10,681 nucleotides of DNA, taken from Bog-473 sp035534235. GTDB taxonomy: Bacteria > Actinomycetota > Acidimicrobiia > Acidimicrobiales > RAAP-2. Position numbers and translations under genes: made by a program. A model generated the notes under the pieces. The model worked only from the letters and a program-made list of their open reading frames with translations, did not search any database and was not told the DNA's origin. Positions 8,067 through 10,681 of this stretch are shown piece after piece. The stretch spans positions 1 to 10,681 of the forward strand of contig DATLSH010000034.1 of assembly GCA_035534235.1 (NCBI GenBank), given 5' to 3'. Position 1 is the first letter of the stretch. Every line of letters starts with the position of its first letter.

Positions 8067-10343
8067 TCACTGCCGGGACGCCGCGATGTGCGCCTCACCT
8101 TCCGGGTCGCTGAAGGGTGCGCCGTCGACTTCGACTACCGCCCGCTCAATCGTCCCCGTGAAGGCGAACGGAGACCCGAAGCGCCGCGAGACCGGGACAC
8201 CGTCCCCGTAGCCACAGGTCAACCCGGCCCCGGTCAGCGAGAAGCGCATCGGCGTGAAGCGTGGAATGTCACCCCGACCCACCTCCACGCCGTCGATCAT
8301 GAGATGCCCGATGCCCGCGTGCTCGTCCGTCTTCTCGAAGATGTACGCCAGCTCGTGCAACCCGGGCGGGACGACCTCCGGCGACTCAATGTGGTGCTCT
8401 TCGAGCCCGACGAAGTTGTGGGTGTAGGCCAAGCGTCCCTCGGCCAGGTAGAAGGCCCAGCCGCCCAGGCCCGACCCCTGGGCCACCAGCACACCTTCGG
8501 CTCCCGTTTCGGGCACCCGGGCGTCCACCCGTACGACATGAGGGCGGTTGCGCACATTGACGGCCACCATTTCGGGCACGGCCGGGCGGTCAGGGCGGTA
8601 CTCGTACACGTCTCGCGCTGGCACCGGAGCGGGCCGGTCCAGGGTGAACTCGGAGAACGGCCGGTTGTCGAGGGGCAGCACATTGTTGCGGCCGGCCTCA
8701 ATCCACCACCGCTCCACGAGCTTGCGCAGCAGATCCGGGTGGCGTGCTGCCATGTCGTGGCACTCCGAGGGATCCACGGCGACGTGGAAGAGCTCCCACT
8801 GATCATCGTCGAACCTCTGCCGGGTGTCCTGAATCGGATGGTAGGCCACTGCCTTCCAGCCGTCGTGGTAGAGGGCCCGGCACCCGAACATCTCGTAGTA
8901 CTGCGTGCGATGGAGCTCGGGAGAAGCAGGATCGTTGAAGGTGGCCAGGACGCTCGTGCCATCGACAGGGCTCTGCGAGGTTCCCCGCAGCGACAAGGGC
9001 GCCGGCAGGCCGATGGCCTCCATGAGGGTGGGTGCGATGTCGATGGCGTGCACGTAGTGCTGGCGCGTCCCCCCTCGCGCATCGACGGAAAGGCCGTCCG
9101 GCCAATGCACGATCAGGGGATCGGCCACTCCCCCCTCGTGCGTCTCGCGCTTCCAGCGGCGAAACGGGGTGTTGCCGGCCACCGTCCAGCCCCAGGGGTA
9201 GTTGTTGTGACAGAGCGGTCCACCGATCTCCTCAATGCGGTCGAGTGCCTCGGCGACGGTACGGGGGGCCACGTTCCACGGCCGGATGTCGTTGACCGAA
9301 CCGACCGGACCGCCTTCGGAGCTGGCTCCGTTGTCGGAGACGACGACGAAAATGGTGCGACTGAGGTCGCCGCCCCGGCGCAGACCTTCGATCAGCCGGC
9401 CCAGGTGATGGTCGGTATGGGAGAGGAACCCGGCGAAGGCTTCCATGAAGCGGGCGTACAGGCGTCGCTCGTCACCGGAGAGGTCATCCCACGCCTTCAC
9501 CCAATCGGGCCGCGGGGAGAGTTCGGTCCCGGCGGGGAGCACACCCGAGGCCAACTGGCGTTCCAGCGTCTGCCTGCGCCACAGGTCCCAGCCGGCATCG
9601 AATTGTCCCCGGTACCGTGCGATCCACTCGGGCGGGGCCTGGTGCGGCGCGTGGCAGGCCCCGGGACAGAAGTAGAGGAAGAAGGGCTTCCGGTCGTCCA
9701 CGGCACGGAGGTCGTCCACCATGCCCAGGGCCTGATCGACCAGGTCCTCGGTCAGGTGGTAGCCCTCCTCGAACGTGCGTGGTGGCGGTATCTGGTGGTT
9801 GTCACAGACGAGGGAGGGCACGAACTGGTGGGTCTCTCCCTCCATGTAGCCGTAGAACCGCTCGAAGCCCCGACCGAGGGGCCAGTTGTGCCGCGGCGCC
9901 GCCAGGTGGGTCTCGTCCTCGGGGGCCAGGTGCCACTTTCCCACCGCGTAGGTGGCCCAGCCCCGATCGACCAGGATCTCCGAAAGGAACCCGTTCTCCC
10001 GCGGGATGCGGGCGTCATAGCCCGGGAAGCCGGTGGCCAGTTCGACAATCCGGCCCATGCCGTTGCGGTGGTGGTTACGGCCGGTGAGGAGGCAGGCCCG
10101 CGTCGGCGAGCACAGCGCCGTGGTGTGGAAGTTGGTGAAGCGGAGTCCATCGGCGGCCAGCGCATCGATGTTCGGCGTGGCGATGTCCGAGCCGAAGCAC
10201 CCCAACTGGGCGAACCCCACATCGTCGAGCACGACGAGCACGACGTTGGGGTTCCCCTCGGGAGCGCGTACCGGATCGGGCCAGTAGGGTACCGACTCAC
10301 TGAAGTCCCGCCCGATCTCACCGTGGAATTCGCCTGGCCGCAA
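8067..10343 (-). CDS. Formylglycine-dependent sulfatase (arylsulfatase family)
   Basis: 758-residue type I sulfatase that hydrolyses a sulfate ester to an alcohol and sulfate. Active-site residues are all recognisable: metal ligands Asp40-Asp41 (VVLDDVGF), the CSPTRACLLTG signature (78-88) whose Cys78 is converted to formylglycine, Arg82, Lys136 and His138 (GKWHLAP), His231 (CHAPH), Asp337-Asn338 (SDNGAS) and Lys398 (RRWKRETHEGG). They correspond to the Pseudomonas AtsA set. The C-terminal part (about 560-758) is beta-rich and forms the extra domain of large, mycobacterial-type arylsulfatases. There is no signal peptide or membrane segment, so it should act in the cytoplasm. Start taken at TTG 10341-10343: no ATG or GTG lies between the upstream stop (10386-10388) and it, and FHGEIGRDF fits the family's N-terminus. 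The ribosome site is weak. Substrate unknown. Activation needs a formylglycine-generating enzyme encoded elsewhere. Confidence 0.95.
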   Translation of the reverse strand: MRPGEFHGEIGRDFSESVPYWPDPVRAPEGNPNVVLVVLDDVGFAQLGCFGSDIATPNIDALAADGLRFTNFHTTALCSPTRACLLTGRNHHRNGMGRIVELATGFPGYDARIPRENGFLSEILVDRGWATYAVGKWHLAPEDETHLAAPRHNWPLGRGFERFYGYMEGETHQFVPSLVCDNHQIPPPRTFEEGYHLTEDLVDQALGMVDDLRAVDDRKPFFLYFCPGACHAPHQAPPEWIARYRGQFDAGWDLWRRQTLERQLASGVLPAGTELSPRPDWVKAWDDLSGDERRLYARFMEAFAGFLSHTDHHLGRLIEGLRRGGDLSRTIFVVVSDNGASSEGGPVGSVNDIRPWNVAPRTVAEALDRIEEIGGPLCHNNYPWGWTVAGNTPFRRWKRETHEGGVADPLIVHWPDGLSVDARGGTRQHYVHAIDIAPTLMEAIGLPAPLSLRGTSQSPVDGTSVLATFNDPASPELHRTQYYEMFGCRALYHDGWKAVAYHPIQDTRQRFDDDQWELFHVAVDPSECHDMAARHPDLLRKLVERWWIEAGRNNVLPLDNRPFSEFTLDRPAPVPARDVYEYRPDRPAVPEMVAVNVRNRPHVVRVDARVPETGAEGVLVAQGSGLGGWAFYLAEGRLAYTHNFVGLEEHHIESPEVVPPGLHELAYIFEKTDEHAGIGHLMIDGVEVGRGDIPRFTPMRFSLTGAGLTCGYGDGVPVSRRFGSPFAFTGTIERAVVEVDGAPFSDPEGEAHIAASRQ

Positions 10344-10366
10344 TCGGATCAGCCCACGCCTTCGGC

Positions 10367-10386
10367 ACCTGACATCGGCGTCAGGC
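10367..10386. promoter_or_regulatory. Putative operator, copy 3 (sulfatase promoter)
   Basis: ACCTGA (10367-10372), 8 bases, TCAGGC (10381-10386). CCTGAC/GTCAGG is a perfect inverted repeat (10368-10385). It matches the palindrome at 2861-2878 in 14 of 18 positions and has the same arm spacing as copies 1 and 2. It lies 24 bases upstream of the sulfatase start codon; no convincing -10/-35 pair is visible around it. Confidence 0.6.
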
Positions 10387-10441
10387 TATCCGGCACCGAT
10401 GTGGCCTGCCCCGAGGGTCCCTGAGGACGAGGACCGTGGCC

Positions 10442-10447
10442 TACACT
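10442..10447 (+). promoter_or_regulatory. Candidate -10 box TACACT for tRNA-Lys
   Basis: TACACT ends 7 bases before the mature 5' end of the tRNA, which would give an almost leaderless precursor. No clear -35 is found 17 bases upstream. Confidence 0.3.
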
Positions 10448-10454
10448 CTGCGGT

Positions 10455-10526
10455 GCGCCTCTAGCTCAACGGCAGAGCAACGGACTCTTAATCCGCAGGT
10501 TTCGGGTTCGAATCCCGAGGGGCGCA
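10455..10526 (+). tRNA. tRNA-Lys (anticodon CTT)
   Basis: Cloverleaf folds by eye: acceptor GCGCCTC (10455-10461) pairs with GGGGCGC (10519-10525) with one T-G wobble; D-stem GCTC/GAGC (10464-10467, 10475-10478); anticodon stem CGGA/TCCG with loop CTCTTAA, giving anticodon CTT (10487-10489) for AAG lysine codons; T-arm TCGGG-TTCGAAT-CCCGA (10502-10518); discriminator A10526. CCA is not encoded, so it must be added after transcription. The top pair of the anticodon stem (positions 27-43, A10480 with C10496) is a mismatch. The gene is divergent from the sulfatase. Confidence 0.95.
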
Positions 10527-10576
10527 CTCGGTGATCTGAACCCTTAGTGACTGTCGCGATTGTTTCCCCAGCGCGA
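10527..10576. other. Gap between tRNA-Lys and the transposase end
   Basis: Should contain the outer end of the insertion sequence if the transposase belongs to one. I could not identify a terminal inverted repeat or target duplication because the other end is outside the window, and no T-run terminator for the tRNA is evident. Confidence 0.3.
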
Positions 10577-10681
10577 TCACGCGATCGGCGATTGGGTGAG
10601 TCGGCGCAAGAGGTAGCGGCTGTGGGCAGCCCAGATGAACCCCTCGGTGACAATCGGATCGCGCTCGTAGTCGACCTGGAG
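10577..10681 (-). CDS. IS5-type transposase, C-terminal end only (continues beyond the right edge)
   Basis: The last 34 codons of a minus-strand reading frame are open from the window edge to a TGA at 10577-10579. The text DYERDPIVTEGFIWAAHS (residues 4-21 of the visible part) followed by RRLT resembles the C-terminus common to actinobacterial IS5-family DDE transposases (DYERDP-x-V-x-E-x2-I-x-WAA...RRLT). The catalytic residues lie outside the window, so whether the gene is intact cannot be judged. Codon use is GC-rich in the third position, like real coding sequence here. Family placement is from memory of that motif. Confidence 0.6.
   Translation of the reverse strand, partial: LQVDYERDPIVTEGFIWAAHSRYLLRRLTQSPIA

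Noticed and set aside
7946..8098. N-terminal extension of the acyl-CoA dehydrogenase to an upstream start at 8098
   Set aside because: The added 51 residues are Pro/Arg-rich, unlike the family, overlap the sulfatase 3' end and cover the operator; the GTG at 7945 gives the normal N-terminus.
7899..10424. A very long plus-strand open frame (841 codons) opposite the sulfatase
   Set aside because: High GC leaves antisense frames open. The composition is Gly/His/Arg/Val-rich with no recognisable domain, while the minus strand encodes a complete sulfatase.
10441..10653. A 70-residue minus-strand reading frame across the tRNA
   Set aside because: Its middle (GFEPETCGLRVRCSAVELE) is the antisense of the tRNA-Lys, a well-known false protein in annotations; the real minus-strand signal here is the transposase end in another frame.
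10571..10664. Inverted repeat GCGCGATC / GATCGCGC flanking part of the transposase end
   Set aside because: Short, GC-rich and mostly within coding sequence; one arm is inside the gene, so it is unlikely to be an IS terminal repeat.

Overview
The window looks like a chromosomal stretch of a high-GC Gram-positive bacterium, most likely an actinobacterium. The support is strongly GC-rich third codon positions, frequent GTG/TTG starts, actinobacterial-style FadD/FadE/thiolase enzymes and a tRNA-Lys without an encoded CCA end. A class such as Acidimicrobiia would fit, but the lineage is inference. Nearly all the sequence is coding, and most of it concerns making, oxidising or activating acyl-CoA thioesters.

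Layout, left to right. (1) Minus strand, 1-1256: an acyl-CoA ligase with an atypical ATP-binding loop, cut by the left edge. 32 bases upstream of it is a second complete AMP-forming acyl-CoA ligase (1289-2824); the two probably form an operon. (2) A divergent control region (2825-2988) with a perfect 14-bp palindrome. (3) Plus strand: a DUF35 zinc-ribbon/OB-fold protein (2989-3396), then a canonical Cys-His-Cys thiolase (3410-4585), 13 bases apart. (4) A 170-bp gap between convergent genes. (5) Minus strand: acetyl-CoA synthetase (4756-6732), preceded by an acyl-CoA dehydrogenase (6818-7945) and a large formylglycine-type sulfatase (8067-10343). (6) A tRNA-Lys(CTT) on the plus strand (10455-10526). 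(7) The last codons of an IS5-type transposase on the minus strand, running off the right edge (10577-10681).

The most notable signal is non-coding. A near-identical inverted repeat, consensus ACCTGA-N8-TCAGGT, lies just upstream of three minus-strand genes: the acyl-CoA ligase (2860-2879), the acyl-CoA dehydrogenase (8000-8019) and the sulfatase (10367-10386). All three have the same 8-base spacing and lie 24-55 bases before the start codon. This suggests one regulator, not encoded here, controlling sulfate-ester hydrolysis, CoA activation and beta-oxidation steps together. A plausible model is that the cytoplasmic sulfatase frees an alcohol or acid from an organic sulfate. The ligases, dehydrogenase and thiolase would then degrade the carbon skeleton, with Acs recovering acetate. 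The enoyl-CoA hydratase, 3-hydroxyacyl-CoA dehydrogenase, transporter, regulator and formylglycine-generating enzyme are not in the window, so the pathway is a hypothesis. I see no CRISPR array, defence system or evidently new protein family; individual genes belong to known families with some unusual active-site features.
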